From NCBI GenBank assembly GCA_963737425.1, contig CAVTSX010000010.1, forward strand, positions 1,240,001-1,304,000: a stretch of 64,000 nucleotides of DNA. The letters run 5' to 3'. Below, piece after piece: positions 7,571 through 16,273 of the stretch. Position 1 is the first letter of the stretch. The number at the start of each line of letters is the position of its first letter. A program made the translations under genes and the position numbers. The notes beneath the pieces are model-generated. The model was not told where the DNA came from, made no database searches, and saw only the letters and a program-made list of their open reading frames with translations. The stretch is from DASXRA01 sp963737425. Its GTDB lineage: Bacteria; Actinomycetota; Actinomycetes; Mycobacteriales; Jatrophihabitantaceae.

Positions 7571-10500
7571 TCACCGGACGGGGAAGATGCCCTGCACGGT
7601 CTGGTCGATCGAGTTGCCGGCGGCGTCGGTCGCGATGCCGTGCAGCGACACCGAGTCGCCCGCGTGCAGCAGGCCGCCCGGCACGAGCGCCAGATACTGC
7701 TCGCCGGATATGTGGTCGACCCGGATTGCACTCCAGTTCGCGCCCTGGTCGGTGGAGATCCACAAGCGCAGGTCCGGGAATCCGCCTACCGGCACCGCGG
7801 AATCGGCGAGGTGCGTGGGCCGCAAGCCGATCACGAGCGGCTTGCGCGCCGGTGCGTATCCGAGCGAGTCCAGATTCGGCTGGTAGTCCAGTCGCACCAC
7901 CGGCGGGTTGACACTCGGCTCGTGCACCGGGTCCGACGTCGGGCTCGACGCGAAGGTCCACGTGGTGTGCGAACTGGCGGGCCCGGGCACCTTCGTGTTG
8001 TCCAGTTCGAGTTGCTGTTCCGCGCTGAAATCCCCCGGCCCGTCCGGGACGTTGAAGTAGCCGAGCGTGTTCGGCACCGTACCGACCACGGTGCCGTTGC
8101 GGCTCAGTTGCAGTGTGGATGTGACGCCGTGGTTGATGTGCGCCGCGCCGACGTGCTCGCCGTCGCCGAGCCCCACGCTGAACCACTGGCTGGTCGAGTA
8201 CCGAGGCGCCTCGATCACCTCAGGGTGCAGGGTGCGGAACCAGTCCACGCTCTCGCGCTGACCCGGCTGGTAGGTCCGATCGGGCTCGAAGACGCTGACC
8301 GGTTCCGTGCCCGGTGTCATCAGATTCTGCAGATAGTGGACGTTGGGCGCCGCAGTCACCATCTCGATGCGGTGCGATGGCAGGGCAACAGGCGCCCAGG
8401 TGCCGATCGCCAGGTTGACGATGTCGGTCCAGCTCGCGCGTATCTCCGGGACGGTCGCCGGCGCACCGAGCGCGTGGTAGGTGACGTCGAGGCGGGTGAG
8501 ACGGCGCACGTCCGCGGCGGTGAGCGCGGTGGTCGGTGGGTCGGGGACGGTCGGTGTCTCGGTCACCAGGTCGTAGAGGTCGGCGTCATGGGCGCCACCG
8601 GTGCGGGCCAGGCGCCATCTCGTCGTCAGTGCGAACTGGCCGTGCTGCACCGGCGTCGTCGTCGGCTGGACGAAGACCTTGCCCTCGTTTCCTTCGGCGG
8701 CCCCGGCCAGGTCCCAATAGGTCTGCCCGGAATGCTTGCCGTCGAGGCGGGTGTAATAGATCTGGAACTGGTCGACCCGGGTCGTCACGTGCGGGATGGT
8801 CGGCGGCTGTACCTGCTTGGCGGTGCGGGCGTCGATCAGCACCGACGTGTCAGCGGTGACGTGAACCTCGGGGGCACCGGTGAACGTCACCGACTCCGCC
8901 GTCCCGTCCGGCCCGGGAGTCTCGACGCGCGAGTGCACGCCGTAGAAACCGGGCGCGACCCGGGCGACACCCTTGCCCTCGTCGTTGAGGGTCACGCCGT
9001 AGAGCGAGCCGATATCGCCTGTGTCGCCGTTGATCAGATCGACCGTGCCGCCCACGTACGGATCGCCGTGCCGGTCGAGGACGGTGACCGTGACGTCGTA
9101 ACGCTCGGGCTCGACCTGGAATCCCAACGGCAGATGCAGGGCCGCGACGCCGCCACTTGAGACCGTGACCATGCCGCCGTAGAGGGTGCCGACCTTGGCG
9201 GCGCCCGGGTCCAGCGTCACGTCGAAGGAGGCCGAGCCACCGGCCGGGATGGTCAGCTGGTTCGTGGACAGCGATATTGGATCGGTCTCGGCGGCGGGCA
9301 CCACCAGTCCGGTCGAGTTTCCTTCGGGTACCTCTGCCGAACTGGCCGCGAGATCGACCGTGGTCCCGGCACCGGTCGGATTCGACAGGGTCACCCGCTG
9401 ACTGCGAACGCTGCGGTTCGGCCAGCGCAGCAGGCCGAAGTCGACGTCGGCGGTGTCGGACGAGAGCTGCTCGGTCGTGGCCCGCGCCAGGTCCAGCCGG
9501 CCGCCGCCCTGGTCGTACACGCTGGCCTTGTCGACCGGATCGGCGCTGTCGACCAGCGTGGACTTGACCCTGGCCCAGTTCCAGTCCGGGTGCTGCTGCA
9601 TCAGCAGCGCCGCCGCACCGGCGACCTGGGGTGTCGCCTGCGACGTGCCGGAGTAGGTCGTGTAGACGTTGCCCGTACGCGCACCGGCCAGTGCCCCGGT
9701 GATGTTCACACCCGGCGAGCTGATGTCGGGCTTGATGCGCCAGTCACCGGCCGTCGGGCCACGCGAGGAGAAACCAGCGGTCGCGTCGTTCGCCGCCACC
9801 GCCCCGACGGTCAGCGCAGAAGGTGCCACGCCCGGGCTCTCGATCGTGGCCCGTCGGCCTCCGGTGTTGCCCGCCGCGACGACGAACAGGGTGCCGCTCG
9901 ACGCGGTCAGCGATTGCACGGCGTCGACCAGGGGGTCGTCGGTGGCGGTGACGTTGGCCGGGCCGCCGAGGCTCATGTTCACGATGTCGGCGCCTTGGGC
10001 CACGGCCCATTGCATGCCGGCGATCACCCACGACGTCTGGCCCTTGGCGCGGCTGTCGAGCACCTTGCCGGCGAGCAGGTGCGCGCCGTAGGCGACTCCG
10101 CGACGGGCGCCGTCGGCTGCGGCCCCCGTTCCGGCGAGCAGCGACGCGACGTGCGTTCCGTGCCCGTTGTCGTCGGTCGTGGCGTTGCCGGTGGTGAAGT
10201 TCGCCGCGCCGACCACCTGTCCGGACAGATCCGGGTGGTCGGCGTCGACGCCGGTGTCGAGCACCGCGACCTTGACGCCCGCCCCGGACAGGCCGGATTC
10301 CCACGCCGCGGGCGCGCTGATCTGGGTCAGGTTCGCGTCCAGGTCGGTGGCGCTGACCGGGGCGTCGAGCCAGATATGGCTGAGGCCGCCGAGTGCGGCA
10401 CCTGCAGCCGCCGGGGTGACCGTGGCGTGCTCGTGGCCAAGCTTCGTCAGGGCCGCGCCGAATGCCGCGCTCTGCGCCTTGGGCAGGTCAGCGGCCTCGC

Positions 10501-10978
10501 CGCCGATGCTCGGCAGCGCCGCGCGGGTCTGCAGCGCGCCGGCCGCTGCACGGAGCGACCGGACGCCTGGCGCGTTCTGCACGATGACCGGGATGCTCTG
10601 CCGCGACGCGTCGTCGTATCCCATCCGGGCAAGAGCGGTGACGTCGAACAGCGCGCTGTCGAGCACGCGCGGAATCAGCCCGGCGACGTCGGCCGGAATG
10701 ACATAGACATCGTCGCCGTCGTAGCGGGTCGAGTAGGACGTTGACCGCTCGGCGCCCGGAGTGTCGAGCACCGTCACTACCGGCCGGCCGCTGGCCGGCG
10801 TGCTGACCAGGACGTGTTCGCCGGTCACCAGGGTCACCTCGACCGGTACGGATGCCGCAGCACGGGCCGGTGGTGCCGGCGCGGCTGCGGCACGGTCCGC
10901 TGCGGCCACGGTCACCGAGTAGACGAGCGAACTCGCCACCAGCGTCGCCTTCGTGGCCATCGCGAGTCGTCGCGGCAT
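7571..10978 (-). CDS. Large secreted S8 subtilisin-like serine peptidase
   Basis: 1135 residues from ATG 10978 (AGGAG six bases upstream; an ATG at 10993 lacks a site). A signal peptide (PRRLAMATKATLVASSLVYSV... with Ala-rich cleavage region) marks export. The propeptide region covers roughly 45-205. The S8 domain carries the triad: Asp in VAVLDTGVDADHPDLSG (~238), His in DDNGHGTHVASLLAG (~275), Ser in YSGTSQATPQVAGAAAL (~445), with the oxyanion Asn in VVAAGNTGG. A long C-terminal half of Ig-like beta domains follows. The family is typical of actinomycete extracellular or wall-associated proteases. It ends 26 bp from the convergent XRE-cupin gene and is divergent from the TrmB/LuxR-like regulator at 11138. 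Confidence 0.93.
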   Translation of the reverse strand: MPRRLAMATKATLVASSLVYSVTVAAADRAAAAPAPPARAAASVPVEVTLVTGEHVLVSTPASGRPVVTVLDTPGAERSTSYSTRYDGDDVYVIPADVAGLIPRVLDSALFDVTALARMGYDDASRQSIPVIVQNAPGVRSLRAAAGALQTRAALPSIGGEAADLPKAQSAAFGAALTKLGHEHATVTPAAAGAALGGLSHIWLDAPVSATDLDANLTQISAPAAWESGLSGAGVKVAVLDTGVDADHPDLSGQVVGAANFTTGNATTDDNGHGTHVASLLAGTGAAADGARRGVAYGAHLLAGKVLDSRAKGQTSWVIAGMQWAVAQGADIVNMSLGGPANVTATDDPLVDAVQSLTASSGTLFVVAAGNTGGRRATIESPGVAPSALTVGAVAANDATAGFSSRGPTAGDWRIKPDISSPGVNITGALAGARTGNVYTTYSGTSQATPQVAGAAALLMQQHPDWNWARVKSTLVDSADPVDKASVYDQGGGRLDLARATTEQLSSDTADVDFGLLRWPNRSVRSQRVTLSNPTGAGTTVDLAASSAEVPEGNSTGLVVPAAETDPISLSTNQLTIPAGGSASFDVTLDPGAAKVGTLYGGMVTVSSGGVAALHLPLGFQVEPERYDVTVTVLDRHGDPYVGGTVDLINGDTGDIGSLYGVTLNDEGKGVARVAPGFYGVHSRVETPGPDGTAESVTFTGAPEVHVTADTSVLIDARTAKQVQPPTIPHVTTRVDQFQIYYTRLDGKHSGQTYWDLAGAAEGNEGKVFVQPTTTPVQHGQFALTTRWRLARTGGAHDADLYDLVTETPTVPDPPTTALTAADVRRLTRLDVTYHALGAPATVPEIRASWTDIVNLAIGTWAPVALPSHRIEMVTAAPNVHYLQNLMTPGTEPVSVFEPDRTYQPGQRESVDWFRTLHPEVIEAPRYSTSQWFSVGLGDGEHVGAAHINHGVTSTLQLSRNGTVVGTVPNTLGYFNVPDGPGDFSAEQQLELDNTKVPGPASSHTTWTFASSPTSDPVHEPSVNPPVVRLDYQPNLDSLGYAPARKPLVIGLRPTHLADSAVPVGGFPDLRLWISTDQGANWSAIRVDHISGEQYLALVPGGLLHAGDSVSLHGIATDAAGNSIDQTVQGIFPVR

Positions 10979-11137
10979 AGCGGCTCCTGTCATCGAGTCG
11001 TCATCAGCTTCGTCATCGTCGCGCTCATCGGCTTTTGCCTGAACGGCGCCATCAGTGGTCTACCGAGCAGAAGACCCGGTTGTCATGGATTAGCGTGACC
11101 AAGAGCGGATATGTCCTGAACAGGCCAGGGAGTACAC

Positions 11138-12160
11138 GTGCTGGAGGCAGTCGGCGTATCGCCGACCGACGAGGCCGTCTACCGGGAATTGTTGCGCCAT
11201 CCGCGGGCCACCACGTCGCAGTTGGCAGAGCACGTCGAGCGTGACGCCGGCGCGGTGCGCAGATCGGTTTCTCGCCTCGAGCAGCTCGGGCTGGTGGCGC
11301 GCGTACCCGGCAACCCGCCTCGCCTGCTTCCGGCCCGTCCGGACGTTGCCGTCGACGTGCTGGTCGCGCGTCGCCGCGAGGAGCTGACGCGCACCCAGTT
11401 CTCCGCGCGCGCCCTGCTCGCCGACATGGTGGTCGACGAGGAGCGCCGGCCCGATCGGCTCGTCGAGGTCGTCGTCGGCCGCGAGGCCATCGCCGCACGG
11501 TTCGACCAGTTACTCCAAGGCGTCGAACGCGAACTGCTGATATTCGACCGCCCGCCCTACGCGCAGAACCCGGACCGCTCGGACGCGGCCGTGCGCGCCC
11601 TGCTCGGTAGCGGGATCGCGGTTCGCGGCGTGTACGCGCCGGAATCGCTCGAACTGCCCGGAGCCCTCGACCAGGCCCGCAGCGCCGCGCTGCTCGGTGA
11701 GCAGTCGCGCGTTCACCCCGACGTCCCCATGAAGCTCGCCATCGCCGATCGCGACCTCGCCCTGCTGCCGCTCAGCGTCGATGACCTCGGCCAGGGCGCG
11801 CTGATGATTCACCCGTGTGCCCTGCTCGACGCCGTGCACGAGCTGTTCGAATTGCTGTGGGCATCCGCCGTCCCCGTGTTCGCCGCGACGGCCTCGGCGG
11901 CCGCCGAGTGGCCGGTCGCGGCATCGGGTTCGGCCGTGCCACTTTCGGCCGACCACGACGCATTGCTGACCGCGCTGGCATCCGGGCTCAAGGACGACGC
12001 GATCGCCCGCCAGACCGGTACCAGCACCCGAACCGTGCGCCGGCGTATCGCCGAGCTGACCCAGGCGCTGCGGGCCCGGACCCGCTTCCAGGCCGGTGTG
12101 CTGGCCGAGCGGCGGGGGCTGCTCTCGCGCGAGGAAAACCCGAGGACGCACGAAGACTGA
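11138..12160 (+). CDS. TrmB/LuxR-like helix-turn-helix regulator
   Basis: 340 residues from GTG 11138 with AGGGAG upstream. The N-terminus (1-65) is a TrmB-like winged helix (TSQLAEHVERDAGAVRRSVSRLEQLGLV); a central region (~105-250) resembles the phospholipase-D-like sensor part of such proteins (GREAIAARFDQLLQGVERELLIFDRPPY). The C-terminus (~275-335) is a LuxR-type HTH with atypical core LLTALASGLKDDAIARQTGTSTRTVRRRI. Genes of this architecture commonly stand next to S8 peptidases in actinomycetes, and here it is divergent from the subtilase across 159 bp, so regulation of the protease is the simplest guess. The ligand is unknown. Confidence 0.8.
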   Translation: MLEAVGVSPTDEAVYRELLRHPRATTSQLAEHVERDAGAVRRSVSRLEQLGLVARVPGNPPRLLPARPDVAVDVLVARRREELTRTQFSARALLADMVVDEERRPDRLVEVVVGREAIAARFDQLLQGVERELLIFDRPPYAQNPDRSDAAVRALLGSGIAVRGVYAPESLELPGALDQARSAALLGEQSRVHPDVPMKLAIADRDLALLPLSVDDLGQGALMIHPCALLDAVHELFELLWASAVPVFAATASAAAEWPVAASGSAVPLSADHDALLTALASGLKDDAIARQTGTSTRTVRRRIAELTQALRARTRFQAGVLAERRGLLSREENPRTHED

Positions 12161-12190
12161 CGACCCGCCACAAGATCGGCGAATGATCTA

Positions 12191-12205
12191 GGGACGAACG
12201 GCCCT
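12191..12205. promoter_or_regulatory. DosR-like box A
   Basis: GGGACGAACGGCCCT, ending 35 bases before the GTG of the PNPOx gene. It matches the GGGAC-N4-GKCCY core of DosR/DevR boxes. One of eight similar sites between 12 and 32 kb. Confidence 0.6.
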
Positions 12206-12240
12206 ACACAGGGGCAGGATCTTGATGCTGATATTTCCTC

Positions 12241-12681
12241 GTGCCTTTACCGACTGCGGGCCTGGTGACCCTCGCCGAGATCGAATGTCGCGAACTGCTC
12301 GCGTCCGAGGAAATCGGCAGAGTGGTCACGTCCGTGGGCGCCCTACCTGCGGCATTTCCTGTCAACTACCGCGTCGTCGACGACGCGATCGTGTTCCGCA
12401 CGGCCCGCGGCACGAAGTTCGAGGCGGCCCTGGACCGTAACGTCGTGGCCTTCGAGGTCGACGACATCGATCAGGAGTCCCGCTCGGGTTGGAGCGTCCT
12501 GGTCGTTGGCATGGCATCGGTTGTCGACGATGCCAATGAGGTCGAAGAGCTCAATCGTCTCGGGATAGACAGTTGGGCCAGCGACGACCTGCCCCACTTC
12601 GTCAAGATCGACGTGCAGCGCATATCGGGACGCCGCCTACCCGACCGACAGGCTCCTGCCACCGAAGCCCTGGTGGGCTGA
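12241..12681 (+). CDS. PNPOx-like flavin/F420-type small redox protein
   Basis: 146 residues from GTG 12241. The split-barrel FMN-binding fold of the pyridoxamine-phosphate-oxidase superfamily is suggested by LLASEEIGRVVTS (~16-28), PAAFPVNYRVVDDAIVFRT (~36-54), GTKFEAAL and the later strand GWSVLVVGMASVVDD. Proteins of this class are frequent members of actinobacterial hypoxia/dormancy regulons. The actual reaction and cofactor (FMN, F420 or heme) cannot be told. A DosR-like box lies 35 bp upstream. It ends 9 bp before the convergent nuclease gene. Confidence 0.82.
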   Translation: MPLPTAGLVTLAEIECRELLASEEIGRVVTSVGALPAAFPVNYRVVDDAIVFRTARGTKFEAALDRNVVAFEVDDIDQESRSGWSVLVVGMASVVDDANEVEELNRLGIDSWASDDLPHFVKIDVQRISGRRLPDRQAPATEALVG

Positions 12682-12690
12682 ACGCGGCCC

Positions 12691-14079
12691 TCAGAACACG
12701 ACTCGCTCGCCCTCCGCGGGGACGATCGCGAGCCAGCCCGCGTCGGCGTGCAGGCGCTCCGCGAACGCCCGCGACGCGCGCTCCTCGCCATGCACCACGT
12801 AACAGGCTGACGGAGCCGGACCGGCCGTGGCCCACGCGTACAACTCGTCCATGTCCGCGTGCGCGCTGAATGCGTCGAGAGCCAGCACCGTCGCGCGCAC
12901 AGGTACGTACCTGCCGTGGATCTTGATCGCACGCGCGCCGTCGAGAAGCTGCCGGGCACGCGTGCCTTCGGCGGCGAAACCGACGATGGCGATCGTGTGC
13001 CGGTGGTTGGACAGCATGTTCTTGAGATGGTGCAGCACGCGCCCGCCGGCAGCCATACCGGATGCCGAGATGATGATCGCCGGCATGCGCGGATCGTTCC
13101 ACCGCGCCGACTCCTCGGCGGTGCGTACCTCGATGAGCCGACCCGGATCGAACGGATCGTCGCCCGGCAGGTCCGGACGCAGCTCCGGCCAGCCCTGCCG
13201 GTGGGCCTCGCGGTAGACGCGCAGACAGGCCAGCGCCATCGGACTGTCGACGACGATCGGCAGATCAGGGATGCGGCCCTCGTGGCGCAGTTTCGCGAGC
13301 CCGACCAGCAGGACCTCCGTGCGGTCGACGGCGAAGGCCGGGATGAGGATGCTGCCGCCGCGCGCCGCCGTCCGGCGAATCGTGTCCGCGAGCCGTTCGA
13401 GCGAATCGGCGTCCTCATGCCGGCGGTCGCCGTACGTGGACTCGACCAGCAACACGTCGACCTCCGGCCGGGGCTCCGGCGGCCGGAGCACGGGATGCGA
13501 CGGCCTGCCCAGATCACCGCTGCTGAGCAGCGTGCGCTCCCCCGACGGAGTCGCGACGGCGAAATGTGCCCACGACGAGCCGAGGATGTGGCCCGCCCGC
13601 CCGAACGTCAGTTGCGTGTCGTCGGCGACGGTGACGCACTCACCGAACGGCACCACTCGCAGCAGGCGGCACGCGCGCTCGGCATCCTTCGCGTCATAGA
13701 GCGGCAGCGCGGGACGATGCTTGCTCCAGCCGCCCTCATTCGCCTGCGCTGCTTCCTCTTCGAGCAGGTGCGCGCTGTCGGTGAGGATGATCTCGGCGAG
13801 CCGCGCGGAGCCTTCGGTCGCATAGACCGGGCCGCGCCATCCGAGGCGGGCCAACACCGGCAGATAGCCGCAATGGTCGAGATGAGCATGGGTGAGCACG
13901 ACGGCGTCGAGATCGCGCCACGAGATCGGCGGCGGGTTCCAGTTGCGGCGGCGCAGTCTGCCGAGACCTTGGAACAGACCGCAGTCGACGAGCACCGTCG
14001 AACGGCCGGTGTCCAGCAGGTGCTTGCTGCCGGTGACCGTTCCGGCACCGCCCACGAACGTCAGAGACGGCGCCCTCAT
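12691..14079 (-). CDS. Metallo-beta-lactamase/beta-CASP ribonuclease-like protein
   Basis: 462 residues. The two-zinc motif THAHLDHCG (~63-71) identifies the MBL fold; HILGSSWAHF (~164) and SGDLGRP (~187) give later ligands. The beta-CASP insert is indicated by LLVESTYGDRRH (~211), IPAFAVDRTEVLL, IIISASGMAAGGRVLHHL and AFSAHADMDEL near the end. This is the Ysh1/CPSF73 architecture, so RNA cleavage is likely, in the cytoplasm. It lies 6 bp downstream of a tandem universal-stress-protein gene and appears to share its promoter with DosR-like box B. Length fits the family. Confidence 0.9.
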   Translation of the reverse strand: MRAPSLTFVGGAGTVTGSKHLLDTGRSTVLVDCGLFQGLGRLRRRNWNPPPISWRDLDAVVLTHAHLDHCGYLPVLARLGWRGPVYATEGSARLAEIILTDSAHLLEEEAAQANEGGWSKHRPALPLYDAKDAERACRLLRVVPFGECVTVADDTQLTFGRAGHILGSSWAHFAVATPSGERTLLSSGDLGRPSHPVLRPPEPRPEVDVLLVESTYGDRRHEDADSLERLADTIRRTAARGGSILIPAFAVDRTEVLLVGLAKLRHEGRIPDLPIVVDSPMALACLRVYREAHRQGWPELRPDLPGDDPFDPGRLIEVRTAEESARWNDPRMPAIIISASGMAAGGRVLHHLKNMLSNHRHTIAIVGFAAEGTRARQLLDGARAIKIHGRYVPVRATVLALDAFSAHADMDELYAWATAGPAPSACYVVHGEERASRAFAERLHADAGWLAIVPAEGERVVF

Positions 14080-14085
14080 GAGCGA

Positions 14086-14967
14086 TCAGCGATCGTGCGG
14101 GGGGACGACGGCGACCGGGCACATCGCATGATGCAGAACGCCCTGACTGACCGAACCCAGCAGGGTGCCGGCAATCGCGTGGCGTCCATGGCTGCCCACG
14201 ACCAGCAGGTGCTGTGACAGGGATGCGGTGACCAGGCCGCCGACTGCGTGCTCGCGTACCACCGCGCGATGTACCGTCACGTCCGGGTACTTCTCCTGCC
14301 AGCCCGCGAGCACCTCGGACAGCCCGATCTCGACCCGCTCGGGTGCGGGCGGACCCGCTCGCCAGCTCATCGTCGCAAGCAGGTCAGGGTGCCAGCACAG
14401 CACCGCACGCAGCGGCACCTGATGCCGGCTGGCGTGCTCGAAGGCGTACTCGAGGACGCCGTCGGACCCTTCCGTGGCGTCCACGCCCACCACCACCGAG
14501 GCGCCTTCTTCAGGGCGTCCGGCGGGACCGCGCACGACGACTGCCGGAGAGTAGGCGCGGGCTGCGACGCCGGCCCCGACCGACCCGAGCAGGGCGGAGC
14601 TGAGCGCGTTGAGGTGCCGCGAGCCCAGAACGGTCACGGCCGCTGACTTCGACTCGTCGAGCAGAACCCGAACGGGGTCGCCGTCGATCGCCTCCCATTG
14701 CGTCTCGGGCCGGGGATCGTAGGCACCGACGCGTTCGACCGCGTCCGCGATCAACTGCTCGGCCGTCTGGCGCGGCTGTTCCAGGACGACTTCCGGAACG
14801 TCGAGGTAGGCCGGAACCCGGCCGGGCGGCACCGCGTAGTGGAAGGCGCAGACCAGCCGCAGCGGCACGTTGCGCGCCAGCGCTTCGTCGACCGCCCACC
14901 GCAGCGCAGACTCCGTGCCGGGTGATTCGTCGACGCCCATGACGACAGGTCGTTGGTCCTCTGACAT
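14086..14967 (-). CDS. Tandem-domain universal stress protein
   Basis: 293 residues with two UspA folds. Domain 1 (~8-145) begins PVVMGVDESPGTESALRWA and ends with a degenerate nucleotide loop VTVLGSRHLNALSSALLGSV, where the second Gly of G-2x-G is His. Domain 2 (~155-290) has an intact ATP-binding loop GSHGRHAIAGTLLGS matching G-2x-G-9x-G(S/T). One domain therefore probably binds ATP while the other may be structural. The gene leads a two-gene operon with the beta-CASP nuclease, and box B lies about 135 bp upstream. Such proteins are abundant in DosR regulons. Confidence 0.92.
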   Translation of the reverse strand: MSEDQRPVVMGVDESPGTESALRWAVDEALARNVPLRLVCAFHYAVPPGRVPAYLDVPEVVLEQPRQTAEQLIADAVERVGAYDPRPETQWEAIDGDPVRVLLDESKSAAVTVLGSRHLNALSSALLGSVGAGVAARAYSPAVVVRGPAGRPEEGASVVVGVDATEGSDGVLEYAFEHASRHQVPLRAVLCWHPDLLATMSWRAGPPAPERVEIGLSEVLAGWQEKYPDVTVHRAVVREHAVGGLVTASLSQHLLVVGSHGRHAIAGTLLGSVSQGVLHHAMCPVAVVPPHDR

Positions 14968-15101
14968 CGATCCTCCTCGCTAGGCCCGGCGGCAGTCGAG
15001 AGATCCAACCTGCCGCGACGTAGGCATGGCCAAATCGGAGGAACCGCCCGTGACGTTCCGAGTTGGCGATTCGATCCTCGCGCTGGTCGTGAGCGGGCCA
15101 C

Positions 15102-15116
15102 AGGGCCTTAGGTCCC
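15102..15116. promoter_or_regulatory. DosR-like box B
   Basis: AGGGCCTTAGGTCCC (minus strand GGGACCTAAGGCCCT), a nearly perfect dyad between the divergent USP gene (start 14967) and DUF779-like gene (start 15206). It could serve either or both. Confidence 0.65.
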
Positions 15117-15205
15117 GACCGATGGCGACGAATGCCGCTGGCACCCGCATCGTCTGCCCCATCAGGCTGGACATACGACAAGGCACGTTTCAGACGGGGG
15201 ACGCA

Positions 15206-15613
15206 ATGTCGATGGAGTACCGGGCGCATTCAGCCGCGGTGTCGCGGATGCCGCACATCGTGGCCTCGGCGAAGGCAGCGGCGAACCTAGCCGATCTGTG
15301 TCGCGCCCATGGCCCACAGGTGATCCTGCTCGCCAACTCGTGCGGCACGGTCAGGGTCGCGAGAGTCCGCTCACGGCCAGGATTCAGGCCTCACGAGTAC
15401 GAGGTGCTCATCGGCCGGGTAATGGATTGCCCGGTATACGCCGACACCCGCCAGTTACCGCAGCGCCCGTTCGACACGATCGTTCTCGACGTGGGCTGGC
15501 GCTCCGGCGATACCGCCTCTGCCGATCAGGACCCGCACTTCGTCACCCGCCCCGAGTCCCAGGCCGAGCGGCAGCAGCGCATCTTCTCCGACCAGGCCCG
15601 CAGGCAGCGCTAG
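15206..15613 (+). CDS. Divergent DUF779-family protein
   Basis: 135 residues from ATG 15206, which follows a GGGGGA site. The sequence aligns by eye with DUF779: the block AHGPQVILLANSCGT corresponds to the family's HGPLMFHQSGGCCDG, and EVLIGRVMDCPVYADTRQL...FDTIVLDVGW to its second half, ending DPHFVTRPES. The paired Cys of the SGGCC motif is reduced to one, so a metal- or redox-binding function may be lost or changed. DUF779 genes often accompany aldehyde dehydrogenases; none is here. It is divergent from the USP gene with a DosR-like box between. A longer start at 15026 would run through that box and is less likely. Confidence 0.6.
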   Translation: MSMEYRAHSAAVSRMPHIVASAKAAANLADLCRAHGPQVILLANSCGTVRVARVRSRPGFRPHEYEVLIGRVMDCPVYADTRQLPQRPFDTIVLDVGWRSGDTASADQDPHFVTRPESQAERQQRIFSDQARRQR

Positions 15614-15886
15614 TCGCAAGTCGGACGTTCAGTTGCACATGTCGGCGCCCGGATGCACGCTCGCCAGCTTCTCGTCGGGCGCTGGCAGCCTGGTCGTCCT
15701 TGGTCGGCTCACTGTGTTCGGGCTAGCAAGCTGTTCCTGGCGGGTCGGGGTCGGAGTTGCTCAGGCATCGGGAAAGCGCTGCCGGCTGCGGGGAGCACAG
15801 CATGCCCGCGAAGACTCAAGATCAACCGTCGGCTCGAGGACGTCGCTACTCGCGGAGCTCGGTCAGAAGGGGGGGCGGGTCCGGGT

Positions 15887-15914
15887 TGAACCGCCCCGGC
15901 GTGTCCGGAGGCTC
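15887..15914 (+). repeat. Left terminal inverted repeat of the IS3 element
   Basis: Begins TGAACCGCCCCGGC and matches the right end at 25 of 28 positions. It is preceded by the GGT target duplication. Confidence 0.9.
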
Positions 15915-15943
15915 CAGTTGTTGAGAAGGAGTAGCTGGAAGCC

Positions 15944-16273
15944 ATGTCACGTCACGGGAGCAACTACCCGCGTGAGCTGCGGGAGCGTGCGGTGCGGATG
16001 GTCGCCGAGGTCAAGGGCGATTACCCGTCGGAGTGGGCGGCGATCGGTGCGGTCGCCTCGAAGCTCGGTATCGGCAGCACGGAGACGCTGCGCAAGTGGG
16101 TGCGGCAGGCCGAAGTGGACGCCGGTGAGAGGTCGGGTCTGAGCAGCGACGAGCGGACCGAGATCAAGGCGCTCAAGCGCGAGGTCGCCGAGCTGCGTCG
16201 GGCGAATGAGATCCTCAAGGCTGCATCGAGTTTCTTCGCGGCGGAGCTCGACCGCCCACAGAGGTTCTGGTGA
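15944..16273 (+). CDS. IS3-family transposase OrfA
   Basis: 109 residues. An N-terminal helix-turn-helix (ELRERAVRMVAE...SKLGIGSTETLRKWVRQ, ~9-55) for binding the inverted repeats is followed by a leucine-zipper coiled coil (IKALKREVAELRRANEILK, ~74-93). These are the usual OrfA parts. The ATG is preceded by GAAGGAG. The stop TGA overlaps the GTG of orfB at 16270-16273. I see no A6G-type slippery heptamer near the junction, so OrfB could be made by coupled reinitiation rather than the common frameshift. Confidence 0.95.
   Translation: MSRHGSNYPRELRERAVRMVAEVKGDYPSEWAAIGAVASKLGIGSTETLRKWVRQAEVDAGERSGLSSDERTEIKALKREVAELRRANEILKAASSFFAAELDRPQRFW

Noticed and set aside
7517..9160. 547-codon plus-strand frame opposite the subtilase
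   Set aside because: Arg/Val/Asp-rich shadow of the protease tail.
16200..16273. Programmed frameshift site between orfA and orfB of the IS
   Set aside because: No A6G or similar slippery heptamer seen; the GTGA overlap is enough to explain OrfB translation.
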